Below, piece after piece: positions 1-8,409 of a stretch of DNA of 64,000 bases; the first letter of the stretch is position 1; the number at the start of each line of letters is the position of its first letter. The notes under the pieces are model-generated. The model saw only the letters and a list, made by a program, of their open reading frames with translations. It did not search any database and was not told the origin of the DNA. The DNA is from an uncultured Dehalococcoidia bacterium (lineage in GTDB: Bacteria; Chloroflexota; Dehalococcoidia; Lucifugimonadales; JAAXIE01), in contig OX638353.1 in assembly GCA_951813255.1 (NCBI GenBank), positions 3,148,782 to 3,212,781 on the forward strand, written 5' to 3'. The position numbers and the translations under genes were made by a program.

Positions 1-136
1 GCTTTGCAGCGGTATTCGTAAATCGGCATCTCAGTGAGGGGGAGTGCGAGTCGAGGGCTGAGTGATTTTTGAGGGATTGTAGCATACAAGTGGGCGCATG
101 GGGGTGGGAACATCGCCGTAGCTGGACGTTGTTCTT

Positions 137-209
137 GTTCCCATTGTTCCCACGCTCGTAGCTGCGTTGTAGTTGTGACAGTTCCCACAATTTGTTCCCA
201 TCGTTCCCA
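137..209. repeat. five GTTCCCA direct repeats
   Basis: GTTCCCA occurs at 137-143, 146-152, 181-187, 194-200 and 203-209. Two pairs have start-to-start spacing of exactly 9 bases. This could be a cluster of regulator half-sites or an unstable simple repeat. No family is recognised. Confidence 0.6.
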
Positions 210-363
210 TTTTGGCGTGTCTCTGATTCTCAGGGCTGCACGACAGGCTTGGTATCGGGGATTTAGGAGGTTGACTTACGGATCCCTTAATGGAGATAGT
301 ACAACAGTTCTGTAACAAATAAGCAAGGGGGGCTTTGATGGGCTTGGGATGCTGAGGTTTTAG

Positions 364-392
364 TTGCGCCCCATGCTGTGTCCGCGTATACT
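364..392 (+). promoter_or_regulatory. candidate sigma70-type promoter for korAB
   Basis: TTGCGC (364-369), a 17-base spacer and TATACT (387-392) match the bacterial -35/-10 pattern well. Transcription would begin near 399 and leave a leader of about 165 bases before korA. A second TATAAT at 499-504 has no matching -35 box. Confidence 0.4.
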
Positions 393-564
393 GACTCGGT
401 GCATTCAGACACAGTCGAATTTGATCGGTACCTCCTCTAACTACGGCACTCCCCCGTTAACGCGCAGTCCACTCACCCCCAAAGGTTTAGTAGCGAGTTA
501 TAATTGTGGGCGGCTGGCGTGGGAGGCCTAGTGTGCTTTGTGGCGCCAAGGAAGGAGTGGAGGC

Positions 565-2343
565 ATGAGTTCGGGGATGTATGACTTCGCTATGGGAATA
601 GGTGGCGAGGCCGGGCAGGGTATCGCGACGCCCGGTGACATACTTGCCCGAATATTCGTCCGACGAGGCCTTCACCTCACTACGTACAACGCGTACCAGT
701 CGATTATTCGTGGCGGACATATCTTTCTGACGGTGCGCGTCAGCGACGAGAAGATATACAGCCACGGCGACAGGCTGGACCTGCTGCTGTGCCTGAACCA
801 GGACACCATGGACCGGCACCTGAACCTCATGGGACCGGGGTCGCGGGTGGTGTACAACAGCGACAACATCAAGGCGGAAGGGGCTGCCCGCGGTGTGGGC
901 CTGTGCCCGCTGCCGATTGGCGAATTGACCCAGAGCCGGAACCGGCTGGTGCAGAACACTGTGGCCGTGGGGGCCATCATGGCCCTGATGAAGCTGGATT
1001 TCGAGGTGCTGGAGGAGAGCCTTCAGCTACGTTTCCAGAGGCAGGGACAAGCGGTGGTGGACGAGAACGTCCGAGTGGCACGGGCGGGATACGACTACAC
1101 CCTGGCCAACTTCGAGCCCTTTTCCCAAGAAGTAGCCCAACTCGAGAAGCCGATGGCAGTCTGGGCTGGGAATGAGGCCATTGCCATGGGCGCGGCTGCA
1201 GCGGGCATGAAGTTTTACGCTGCTTACCCGATGAGCCCATCCAGTGGCATTCTGCACTGGATGGCCTCGAACGCCCGCAACCTGGGCATCATGGTGAGGC
1301 AGGTAGAGGACGAGATTGGCGTGGCCAACATGACCATTGGGGCGGCCCACGCGGGGTGCCGGGCCATGTGCGGGACATCGGGTGGCGGCTTTGCGCTGAT
1401 GACGGAAGCTATCGGCGCCGCTGGCATGATGGAGATACCGGTGGTGTTCGTGAACGTACAACGGGCCGGTCCCTCGACAGGCGTGCCCACGAAGACGGAG
1501 CAGGGAGACCTGTGGCAGGCGTTGGGCGCCAGCCAAGGGGACTTCCAGAGGTTGATCGTAGCGCCCACCGATGCTCTTGATGCCTTCAACACCATGCCGG
1601 AGTTGTTTAATCTCACAGACTACTATCAGTGCCCCGGCATCGTAATTTCCGACCTGCTGATCTCGGAAGGCAGGTACAGCGTCGACCCAGACGACATCGA
1701 CATGCAACCCACGATTGAACGGGGCAGCCTGATCATGGAGGGCTCGACGACAGACGGGTACAAGCGGTACGAAAACACCGAGTCGGGTATATCACCGCGC
1801 GCTTTGCCGGGTCTGGAGGGCAAGGTGCATGTGGTGGCCACGGACGAGCATGACGAGGACTCGATGCTGATCAGCGACGAGTTCACCAACCCCCACAAGC
1901 GCCGCATGATGGTGGAGAAGCGTTCCCGCAAGATGAGCGACCTGCTGGGGCGTGTGGCCCCGCCCCAGATAGAGGGCGAGGAAGACGCTGACGTGACCCT
2001 AGTGGGCTGGGGTTCCACCTATGGAACCATCAAGGAGGCCTTGGACCTTCTGGCTGTACAGGGGATCAAAGCCAACCAGTTGGCTATCAAGTGGATTGTT
2101 CCCTTCCATGGTGATGCGATTACGGACATTCTGTCCAAAGCCAAGAAGGTTATCGTTGTGGAGAACAACGAGTCGGGCCAGTTCTACCGCTACATGCGCA
2201 GTGAGACGGGCCTCTCAGTGGACGGGCATGTACGGAAGTACGACGGAGAACCTTTCGCCCCACACCACATAGTGCAGGGAGTTATCGATCTGCTGAAGGG
2301 CGAGACAGACAGGTACGTTCCCTACCAGGAAATAATGGTATAA
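565..2343 (+). CDS. korA: 2-oxoacid:ferredoxin oxidoreductase, alpha subunit (fused gamma-alpha)
   Basis: Alpha subunit of a CoA-dependent 2-oxoacid:ferredoxin oxidoreductase of the 2-oxoglutarate/branched-chain type. The enzyme oxidatively decarboxylates a 2-oxoacid to acyl-CoA and reduces ferredoxin. The N-terminal ~180 residues are the gamma-type catalytic domain (GGEAGQG near residue 13). The rest is the pyrimidine-binding alpha domain (AYPMSPSSGILHWMA), followed by a C-terminal transketolase-like domain. The start at 565 is chosen because GGAAGGAG lies just upstream; an in-frame ATG/GTG-type start at 538 lacks a Shine-Dalgarno sequence. From 565 the protein is 592 residues, usual for KorA. 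korB follows 96 bases downstream. The substrate cannot be read from sequence alone; 2-oxoglutarate is most likely. Confidence 0.93.
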   Translation: MSSGMYDFAMGIGGEAGQGIATPGDILARIFVRRGLHLTTYNAYQSIIRGGHIFLTVRVSDEKIYSHGDRLDLLLCLNQDTMDRHLNLMGPGSRVVYNSDNIKAEGAARGVGLCPLPIGELTQSRNRLVQNTVAVGAIMALMKLDFEVLEESLQLRFQRQGQAVVDENVRVARAGYDYTLANFEPFSQEVAQLEKPMAVWAGNEAIAMGAAAAGMKFYAAYPMSPSSGILHWMASNARNLGIMVRQVEDEIGVANMTIGAAHAGCRAMCGTSGGGFALMTEAIGAAGMMEIPVVFVNVQRAGPSTGVPTKTEQGDLWQALGASQGDFQRLIVAPTDALDAFNTMPELFNLTDYYQCPGIVISDLLISEGRYSVDPDDIDMQPTIERGSLIMEGSTTDGYKRYENTESGISPRALPGLEGKVHVVATDEHDEDSMLISDEFTNPHKRRMMVEKRSRKMSDLLGRVAPPQIEGEEDADVTLVGWGSTYGTIKEALDLLAVQGIKANQLAIKWIVPFHGDAITDILSKAKKVIVVENNESGQFYRYMRSETGLSVDGHVRKYDGEPFAPHHIVQGVIDLLKGETDRYVPYQEIMV

Positions 2344-2439
2344 GGAACATGTGTGGGCGTGTCCGGCTTGGACCAAGTGTGGACAACTACCGGGGCTGGC
2401 AGGGGCCGATCCCAAGCCTGAAATGAAAAAGGGGTAGCG

Positions 2440-3345
2440 ATGACGAGCGTTAACGTAGCGGGAGAAGTCCCCGAGGTGAAGCTCACCGCTCGCGATTTCA
2501 AGGGTCTGGTTGACCCGGACTGGTGCCCTGGATGTGGCGACTTCGGAGTCATCAATGGCATCCAGAGGGCCTGCGCCGAGTTGGGGCTGAGGCCGCACGA
2601 AATACTGACGGTCAGCGGTATTGGATGCTCATCAAACCTGCCTGGGTACTTCAACTCCTATGGCATGCACACACTGCACGGACGATCGCTGGCAGTTGCG
2701 ACCGGGGCCAAGATGGCCAACCACGAACTGACGGTGCTGGTCACAGGCGGTGACGGTGATGGCTACGGCATAGGTGGCAACCACTTCACCCACACGGCGC
2801 GACGCAATGTGGACCTGACCTACATTGTGATGAACAACCAGATTTACGGTTTGACGACGGGCCAGATATCCCCGACCAGCACCTTCGGCATGAAGACCAA
2901 GAGCACACCTTTTGGCAGCGTGGAGATGCCGGTGAATCCCATCACCTCGGCAATCATGAACGGGGCAACCTTCGTGTCCCGAGCGTACAGCAGCGACATC
3001 CGCCACCTGACCGACACCATCAAGAAGGCCATCACGCATAAGGGCTTCTCGCTGGTGGATGTGTTCAGCCCCTGTGTGACCTTTAATTTGGACAACACCC
3101 ATGACTTCTTCAAGGAGCATGTGCGCAAGCTGGAGGACGAGGAGCACGACACCAGCGACTGGAAGACGGCATGCGAGAAGGCGATGATGTGGGGCGACAC
3201 GATCTACACAGGTGTCTTCTTCCAGAAGAAGGAGTCCCAAGACCTTGGCGACCAAGAGCCGGTGCTGGAGGACGGGCCGCTTGCCTTCCGTCCATTGGGT
3301 CTGAGCAAGGAGCAAGGTGATCGCGTAGTGCGGCGCATGCTCTAG
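2440..3345 (+). CDS. korB: 2-oxoacid:ferredoxin oxidoreductase, beta subunit
   Basis: Thiamine-diphosphate-binding subunit that pairs with the preceding KorA. The N-terminal WCPGCGDF motif supplies conserved cysteines. The ThDP/Mg motif is GDGDGYGIGGNHFTHT, followed by the expected MNN about 13 residues later (near residue 130). The length of 301 residues is normal for the family. The gene has the same orientation as korA and is followed after 40 bases by an intrinsic terminator, so korAB is a two-gene operon. A separate ferredoxin-like delta subunit is not nearby, so electrons probably go to a ferredoxin encoded elsewhere. Confidence 0.93.
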   Translation: MTSVNVAGEVPEVKLTARDFKGLVDPDWCPGCGDFGVINGIQRACAELGLRPHEILTVSGIGCSSNLPGYFNSYGMHTLHGRSLAVATGAKMANHELTVLVTGGDGDGYGIGGNHFTHTARRNVDLTYIVMNNQIYGLTTGQISPTSTFGMKTKSTPFGSVEMPVNPITSAIMNGATFVSRAYSSDIRHLTDTIKKAITHKGFSLVDVFSPCVTFNLDNTHDFFKEHVRKLEDEEHDTSDWKTACEKAMMWGDTIYTGVFFQKKESQDLGDQEPVLEDGPLAFRPLGLSKEQGDRVVRRML

Positions 3346-3385
3346 CGGTGAGATTGGTCTGCAACTGCTCTCGCGTGGAGAGTTT

Positions 3386-3413
3386 AAGCCCCCTTCAACT
3401 CGAAGGGGGCTTT
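3386..3413 (+). terminator. intrinsic terminator after korB
   Basis: A perfect 11-base-pair stem (3386-3396 with 3402-3412) has a 5-base loop, and TTT follows. It sits 40 bases beyond the korB stop codon and ends the korAB transcript. Confidence 0.75.
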
Positions 3414-3430
3414 CGTATGGGCGTAGGTTG

Positions 3431-3799
3431 CTAGCGTCCTGGCACGTCGATGACGAACCGCCAAGTGCCGTCGGCTTGGCGACGCACGACCTCGATGCTG
3501 TTCCCGTCGTGCTCAGTCACGGTGCCGTCGGCGGCTGTATCAATTACCTTCGACTTGCAGTCCAGCACTGCGAGGTCGCCGGACTGGTGCACCAACTGGC
3601 TCTCATGCCTGAAAGTGCGGCCGCTGGCTACACCCATATCCAAGGCCTTTCGGATAGCATCTATTCCGGCAATGGTCCCGCCACCGGGCATCACCAGCAA
3701 TGCGCCGTCCTCGTAGAGGCTGGCTAGAGCCGCCACGTCGCGTGCGTTGAAGGCGTCGAAGAACTGGGTGTGAACGTCGCCGGGCTCGTGAGCTGCCAT
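3431..3799 (-). CDS. SnoaL/DUF4440-like NTF2-fold protein
   Basis: A small cone-shaped NTF2-fold protein of 122 residues. It has the typical opening helix (FFDAFNARDVAALASLYEDGALLVMP shape), the PGGGTIAGIDAIRKAL segment, and a closing strand that ends in WRFVIDVPGR. Family members are ligand-binding or small-molecule enzymes (isomerases, cyclases) or have unknown function. The start at 3799 is chosen because GGAGG precedes it by 6 bases; the longer open frame to 4036 adds only low-quality sequence and would overlap pgi. It is divergent from pgi and convergent with korB. Confidence 0.8.
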   Translation of the reverse strand: MAAHEPGDVHTQFFDAFNARDVAALASLYEDGALLVMPGGGTIAGIDAIRKALDMGVASGRTFRHESQLVHQSGDLAVLDCKSKVIDTAADGTVTEHDGNSIEVVRRQADGTWRFVIDVPGR

Positions 3800-3916
3800 G
3801 TGGTGCCTCCTGAAGTAGCCTGACTTGAGGTCGGCGTCCTGGGCGCCGGTGCCGATGATTATAATGGCGTTCGGTGTTTCTCGAAGGGGAATCATACCAG
3901 CAGGGGAGTGGCCAAC

Positions 3917-5551
3917 GTGACATTGAGGGGTCTGGGACCGGGCAGTAGTCCAGGTAGCCATGCAGGTGGAATCGAAGCCCGGCTGGGCAAGCTGGATGCT
4001 GAGGATGTGGTCTCCCGGATGTGGCGGAGAGACCATTTGGTGTGGAAGCCTGAGCCGACGGAGATTGAGGACCGGCTGGGCTGGTTAACTGTTTCGCGAG
4101 ATATGCGTGGGGAGGCGTCTGCCCTGGGGGCGTTTGGTCGCGAGGTGGGGGAGGCTGGCTACCGGCATGTGGTGCTATTGGGGATGGGAGGGAGCAGCCT
4201 TGGGCCGGAGGTGCTGCGTAGCGTTTTTGGGTCCGCTGAGGGGTATCCGGAATTGATTGTGCTGGATTCCACAGTGCCGGCTGTTGTCAGGCATGTGAGC
4301 GATGGTATTGATCCGGCCCGGACTCTCTTTCTGGTCTCATCAAAGTCGGGGAGCACTATCGAGCCCAACTGCTTGTATGCGCATTTCCGGGAGATGGTGG
4401 AGGGAGTGCGTGGAGAGCGGGCTGGGGAGAGCTTTGTGGCGGTCACGGACCCGGGCACGGTGCTGGAGAGGATGGGTACGGAGGCTGGATTCAGGCGCAC
4501 GTTTGTCAATCCGCCGGATATCGGAGGGCGGTACTCGGTGCTGTCGTATTTTGGGCTGGTGCCGGCGGCGCTGATTGGTCTGGATGTTGGGGAGTTGCTT
4601 GAGCGGGCGAATGGGATGGCTGGAGGTTGCGCAGCGGATGTGCCAGCATCACGGAATCCGGGGGCCCAGTTGGGTGCATGGATGGGTGAATTGGCGTTGC
4701 AGGGGCGTGACAAGCTCACGCTGGTGACGTCTCCATCGATCGCGAGCTTTGGGTTGTGGGTGGAGCAGTTGCTGGCGGAGAGTACGGGGAAGGAAGGGAA
4801 GGGGATCGTGCCGGTGGTGGGGGAGCCTCTGATGCTGCCGGAGGAATATGGGGATGACCGGCAGTTTGTGTACCTGCGGCTCGAGGGGGACGAGAATGGT
4901 GAGAGCGATGAGTTCGCGGATGCCCTAGCGGGTGCAGGGCATCCCATGATGCGGACCGGGTTGCGTGACCGGTATGACCTGGGGGCTGAGTTCTATCGAT
5001 GGAAGTTCGCCACTGCGATTGCCGGGGCGGTGTTGGGGATCCATCCCTTTGACCAGCCTGATGTGCAGGCGGCCAAGGATATGACGGAGGCTATGCTGGC
5101 GGGGTTGCTGGAGACGGGCCAGTTGGCTGCGCCACAAACGGAAATCCCCCCGGAAGAACTGCTAGCTGTGGTGGAGCCCGGTACGTACGTGGCGGTCCTG
5201 GCGTATTGCGGGCAGACTCCGGGACTGGACGCAGAGTTGCGTGTGCTGCGGAAGAGGATTGCGCAAGGGTATGGGGTGGTTAGCACCGTGGGATATGGGC
5301 CGCGATATCTGCATTCCACGGGGCAGTTGCATAAAGGTGGGCCTGCGTCGGGTAGGTTTCTGCTGCTTACCGCCGATGACGGGGATGATGTCTTGATACC
5401 GGGTCGTCCGTACACATTCGGGCAATTGGCGCGAACGCAGGCGCTGGGTGACTTGCAGGCATTGCAGTCTGTGGGTAGGCGTGTGACGTGGGTGCGTCTG
5501 GGTGGGGATGTGGTTGAAAGCATTCGTGAATTGGCTGGCCGGGTTTGCTGA
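3917..5551 (+). CDS. pgi: glucose-6-phosphate isomerase
   Basis: Interconverts glucose-6-phosphate and fructose-6-phosphate. Two SIS domains are visible: the first has GMGGSSLGPEVL (near residue 90), then a phosphate-binding SSKSGSTIEPN segment (near residue 142). A C-terminal domain is typical of the PGI modules found fused to transaldolase in some bacteria, but no transaldolase portion is present. The start is either GTG at 3908 or GTG at 3917; AGGGGA at 3902-3907 abuts the first and is well spaced for the second. The protein is about 544 residues. gnd follows after 30 bases, so the pair feeds glucose-6-phosphate between glycolysis and the oxidative pentose-phosphate route. Confidence 0.9.
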   Translation: MTLRGLGPGSSPGSHAGGIEARLGKLDAEDVVSRMWRRDHLVWKPEPTEIEDRLGWLTVSRDMRGEASALGAFGREVGEAGYRHVVLLGMGGSSLGPEVLRSVFGSAEGYPELIVLDSTVPAVVRHVSDGIDPARTLFLVSSKSGSTIEPNCLYAHFREMVEGVRGERAGESFVAVTDPGTVLERMGTEAGFRRTFVNPPDIGGRYSVLSYFGLVPAALIGLDVGELLERANGMAGGCAADVPASRNPGAQLGAWMGELALQGRDKLTLVTSPSIASFGLWVEQLLAESTGKEGKGIVPVVGEPLMLPEEYGDDRQFVYLRLEGDENGESDEFADALAGAGHPMMRTGLRDRYDLGAEFYRWKFATAIAGAVLGIHPFDQPDVQAAKDMTEAMLAGLLETGQLAAPQTEIPPEELLAVVEPGTYVAVLAYCGQTPGLDAELRVLRKRIAQGYGVVSTVGYGPRYLHSTGQLHKGGPASGRFLLLTADDGDDVLIPGRPYTFGQLARTQALGDLQALQSVGRRVTWVRLGGDVVESIRELAGRVC

Positions 5552-5581
5552 CAGCACTTGGAAATCGTTGAAGGAGTCGCC

Positions 5582-6490
5582 ATGGAGATCGGGATGGTTG
5601 GCTTGGGGCGCATGGGTGGGGCCATGGCGCAGAGGCTTCTGAGGGCGGGGCATCAAGTCGTGGCGTATGACCCGCGGCCTGAAGCGGTGCAGGCTCTGGA
5701 GGCGGAGGGTCCTTCAGGAGCGGGTTCGCTGGCAGAGATGGTCGGCAAGCTGACTGCGCCGAGGGCGGTATGGGTCATGGCGCCGGTGGGAGAAGCCACG
5801 GAGTCTGCTATTGAAGAAGTGGCGGCCTTGCTTGAGCCGGGCGATACGGTCATTGATGGGGGGAACTCCAATTACAAGGACAGCATGCGCCGTGCTGCTG
5901 TGCTCGCTGACCGTGGGATCGAGTTCCTGGACGTGGGGACCAGCGGAGGCATCTGGGGTCTTGCTGAGGGGTACAGCTTGATGGTGGGAGGCGATGCCGA
6001 GGTCTATGCGAGATTGGAGCCGATATTCCGGGCGCTGGCTCCTGGGGAGGACCGGGGGCATGGGTATGTGGGGAGGGCGGGCGCGGGGCACTACGTGAAG
6101 ATGGTGCATAACGCCGTGGAGTACGGGTTGATGGAGGCGTATGCTGAGGGGTTCGAGTTGCTGCAGGCCAAGGGGGAGTTTAGCTTGGACTTGGCGCAGG
6201 TGGCGGGGATATGGCGTCACGGGAGTGTGGTGCGTTCGTGGCTGCTGGATTTGACGGCGGCTGCTTTGGAGGAGAGTGCTGGGTTGGAGGGGTTGCGGTC
6301 GTATGTGGAGGATTCCGGTGAGGGACGCTGGGCGGTGGAGGAGTCGGTGGAGTTGGCGGTGCCGGCGCCCGTGATTGCGCTGTCGCTGCAGGCGCGGTTC
6401 CGGTCGCGGCAGGAGGAGCCGTTTGCGGGGAGGCTGCTGGCGGCTATGCGGAACCAGTTTGGGGGGCATGAGGTGAGGCGGGCGGAGTGA
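5582..6490 (+). CDS. gnd: 6-phosphogluconate dehydrogenase, decarboxylating, short form
   Basis: Oxidises and decarboxylates 6-phosphogluconate to ribulose-5-phosphate. The N-terminal Rossmann motif is GLGRMGG, the substrate-binding signature is DVGTSGGIWG, and the catalytic Lys/Asn segment is GHYVKMVHNAVEYG. At 302 residues it belongs to the short class (GndA/YqeC-like), which is usually NAD-dependent, unlike the ~470-residue NADP enzyme. The ATG at 5582 has AAGGAG six bases upstream. It is translated in the same direction as pgi. No zwf or 6-phosphogluconolactonase gene is present beside it. Confidence 0.9.
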   Translation: MEIGMVGLGRMGGAMAQRLLRAGHQVVAYDPRPEAVQALEAEGPSGAGSLAEMVGKLTAPRAVWVMAPVGEATESAIEEVAALLEPGDTVIDGGNSNYKDSMRRAAVLADRGIEFLDVGTSGGIWGLAEGYSLMVGGDAEVYARLEPIFRALAPGEDRGHGYVGRAGAGHYVKMVHNAVEYGLMEAYAEGFELLQAKGEFSLDLAQVAGIWRHGSVVRSWLLDLTAAALEESAGLEGLRSYVEDSGEGRWAVEESVELAVPAPVIALSLQARFRSRQEEPFAGRLLAAMRNQFGGHEVRRAE

Positions 6491-6517
6491 GTGTAGGGGT
6501 TGGAGTGGGCTTGCGGT

Positions 6518-6917
6518 CTAGATGGGGCTGGCGCGTATGGGTGGCATGGGGACGAGGCGCTCGTTTACAGAGTCGGCGATGAGCCGAAATTCCTGTAAAG
6601 TTAACTGCCCCTAATAGCGGACTAACGCCAGAAGGGCGGAAAACTACTGATGTGACTCGTCTCCTTCCCTCGAGGATCAATCGAGCCTCACCCATGTCGT
6701 ATTCCACCAGCGTATCATCGCCCAATTGAAACTGTTGTCGCTCCGTGGGTTCGATGCCGAGAGCTTCCAGCAGATCGCGACCGAGGACAGTATAAGAGGA
6801 GCCCGTGTCCACCAGTGCTATGACGTTGAGGGTTTCTCCACCGTTTAGTCCCCCTACTTCAACTTCTACAGAAAAGGTCCCCATCCGATACCCCGATTCG
6901 GTGCCCCTAGTTTGCAT
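6518..6917 (-). pseudogene. retropepsin-like aspartyl protease family protein, frameshifted
   Basis: Small clan AA aspartic-protease-like protein. The catalytic motif VDTGSSYTVL lies near residue 33, with the LLGAV motif downstream. After LLGAV the reading frame is wrong: it runs as an Arg/Pro-rich tail into the gnd gene (to 6444). Removing one A on the coding strand (positions 6601-6602) restores the family ending TLQEFRLIADSVNERLVP and a TAG stop at 6518, clear of gnd. The gene therefore carries a one-base insertion, or the assembly has an error there. Its ATG overlaps the hydrolase stop codon by one base (TAATG), which suggests coupled translation. Confidence 0.7.
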
Positions 6918-7777
6918 TAGGAGAATACCACGTGTGGGAGTTCTTCGCCGTCCTGCTCGCGGAGGAGGAAGTCGCGGAGGAGGCGGTGGAAGGTTTCGGG
7001 TTTCTCGGTCATGGGGAGGTGGGCTACTTCGTCCATGACGGCAAGCTGGCACTGGGGGATGGATTGGCGCAGGGCTTCGCCGTGGGCTAGGGGAACGATG
7101 CCGTCGATACGGCCCCAGATCAGGAGGGTTTCGACATCGAGGGCGGTGACAGCGGATGTCAGGGCGGGGTCAGAATAGGCGCCTTTGAAGAGCTTGGTCA
7201 CCATGTCGCGGCCCTTCCACTGGCGCTCGAACTCGGGGCCTTGGCGCACGTTCTGCCAGTCGGCGCCGAAGCCGTAGGCTTGGGGGGTGGCGACCATTCC
7301 CAACTTGGCGAACATCTTCTGGCCGAAGGTCTCCTCGTCGATTTCGTCGAGGTCGGCCACTGGGCTCTTGGGAAGATCCAAGCCCATGCTGTCGGCCAGG
7401 ACCAGCCGGCTGACGCGCTCGGGGTGCTGGGTGGCTAGGTAGAGGGCCATCCAGCCGCCGATGGAGTGGCCGATCAGGGTGACCTGATCCATCTCGATGG
7501 CGTCCAGAAAGCTCAGGGTGAGGTCGGCGTAGGCTTGGACGCTTTCCATGCCTTCGGGCGGGGTGCTCTGGTTCCAGCCGGGCAGCGCGGGGGCGAAGGT
7601 GTGGGCGACGGTGCCGATGGCCATGTGGAAGGCTTCCCATTTGCCGGCGCCTCCCATGCCGTGGAGGTAGAGGACTGGTTCGATGTCGCCTTCACGGCCG
7701 CCGACCAGATAGGAGACTTGGTGGCCGTTTACGTCTACTCTCTTGCGAGTGAAAATCGCTCCATCGCCTGCGCCCAT
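6917..7777 (-). CDS. alpha/beta hydrolase
   Basis: Alpha/beta-hydrolase-fold protein of 286 residues. It has the oxyanion-hole region LYLHGMGG, the nucleophile elbow GHSIGG (Ser near residue 122), the acid in WGRIDGIVP and the catalytic His in DEVAHLPMTEKP. A cap domain lies between. The family includes carboxylesterases, C-C bond (MhpC-like) hydrolases and haloperoxidases; the substrate cannot be assigned. It lies downstream of an LLM monooxygenase and an unknown protein on the same strand, which fits a small catabolic cluster, but the 116-base gap upstream leaves room for its own promoter. Confidence 0.85.
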   Translation of the reverse strand: MGAGDGAIFTRKRVDVNGHQVSYLVGGREGDIEPVLYLHGMGGAGKWEAFHMAIGTVAHTFAPALPGWNQSTPPEGMESVQAYADLTLSFLDAIEMDQVTLIGHSIGGWMALYLATQHPERVSRLVLADSMGLDLPKSPVADLDEIDEETFGQKMFAKLGMVATPQAYGFGADWQNVRQGPEFERQWKGRDMVTKLFKGAYSDPALTSAVTALDVETLLIWGRIDGIVPLAHGEALRQSIPQCQLAVMDEVAHLPMTEKPETFHRLLRDFLLREQDGEELPHVVFS

Positions 7778-7893
7778 GCGTGGGTTACCTCTTCATTCAG
7801 GTTGGACTTATTGTGGCAACTGGGCCCGGAGGAGGCTAGCTGCCTCGTGGTAGAGGCATCCGTAAGTAGCGGGAGATTAGACGGGCCGTGCGG

Positions 7894-8400
7894 CTAGGCT
7901 GATTCGTTCCACCAGAGTTTGACGCATTCCAACTCGAAGTAGGAGTCGTCGGAGACGGGGTCGGGGGGACTGCCTGAGGGTGTGCTGACGGAGAGGCGGA
8001 TTATGTACCGCTCGCCGATCTCGGCCCGCTTCTGAAGGGATACGGCGGCGTCCTCCGCGTCCTGATCGGGAATGGCGCTGAACTCACCGTACTTGCCTTG
8101 GAACATGACGGTGCGCTCGGAGCCGGTGTGGTAGTGGGCTTCGAGCAGGACGTCGGCATCGTCGGGTATGGGGGTGCCGTCCTTGGTGACCATGTTGAGG
8201 CGGAGGGCTGTGCCCCTGAAGTCCATGGAAGGGCCGACGAAGATGAACTGGTAAGGGATGCCGTCGGCCGCGGTCTCGGGGATCATCAGTTCCCAACCGC
8301 CGGTGGCTATGCCGTCGGCGCTGTTCTCGAACTCGCGATAGGCTTCGGGGGACTCGCGCCGGAGGGTGTAATTGTTGTCGGGGAAGAGGGGAAGAGTCAT
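7894..8400 (-). CDS. conserved-looking unknown protein, beta-rich
   Basis: I do not recognise this 168-residue protein. It is acidic, has no signal peptide or membrane segment, and alternates short hydrophobic strands with polar loops (YQFIFVGPSMDF, ALRLNMVTKDGTPIPDDADVLLEA by shape), suggesting a beta-sandwich. It starts 9 bases after the LLM monooxygenase stop codon and is almost certainly cotranscribed with it, so a role in the same pathway (binding or accessory protein) is likely but unproven. Confidence 0.7.
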   Translation of the reverse strand: MTLPLFPDNNYTLRRESPEAYREFENSADGIATGGWELMIPETAADGIPYQFIFVGPSMDFRGTALRLNMVTKDGTPIPDDADVLLEAHYHTGSERTVMFQGKYGEFSAIPDQDAEDAAVSLQKRAEIGERYIIRLSVSTPSGSPPDPVSDDSYFELECVKLWWNESA

Positions 8401-8409
8401 TGCCTGCGG

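Larger units (their letters stand above)
1..563. other. intergenic region upstream of korA
   Basis: No convincing gene was found. A 95-codon minus-strand frame over positions 31-318 has low-complexity Met-Gly-Thr repeats produced by the DNA repeat at 137-209, and it has no recognisable fold. The useful content is that GTTCCCA repeat and a candidate promoter at 364-392. Confidence 0.6.

Noticed and set aside
137-209. Possible CRISPR array
   Set aside because: Repeats are only 7 bases and spacers irregular; no cas genes in the window.
31-318. 95-codon minus-strand frame near the window start
   Set aside because: Its Met-Gly-Thr repeats are translated GTTCCCA DNA repeats; no homology pattern and no ribosome-binding site.
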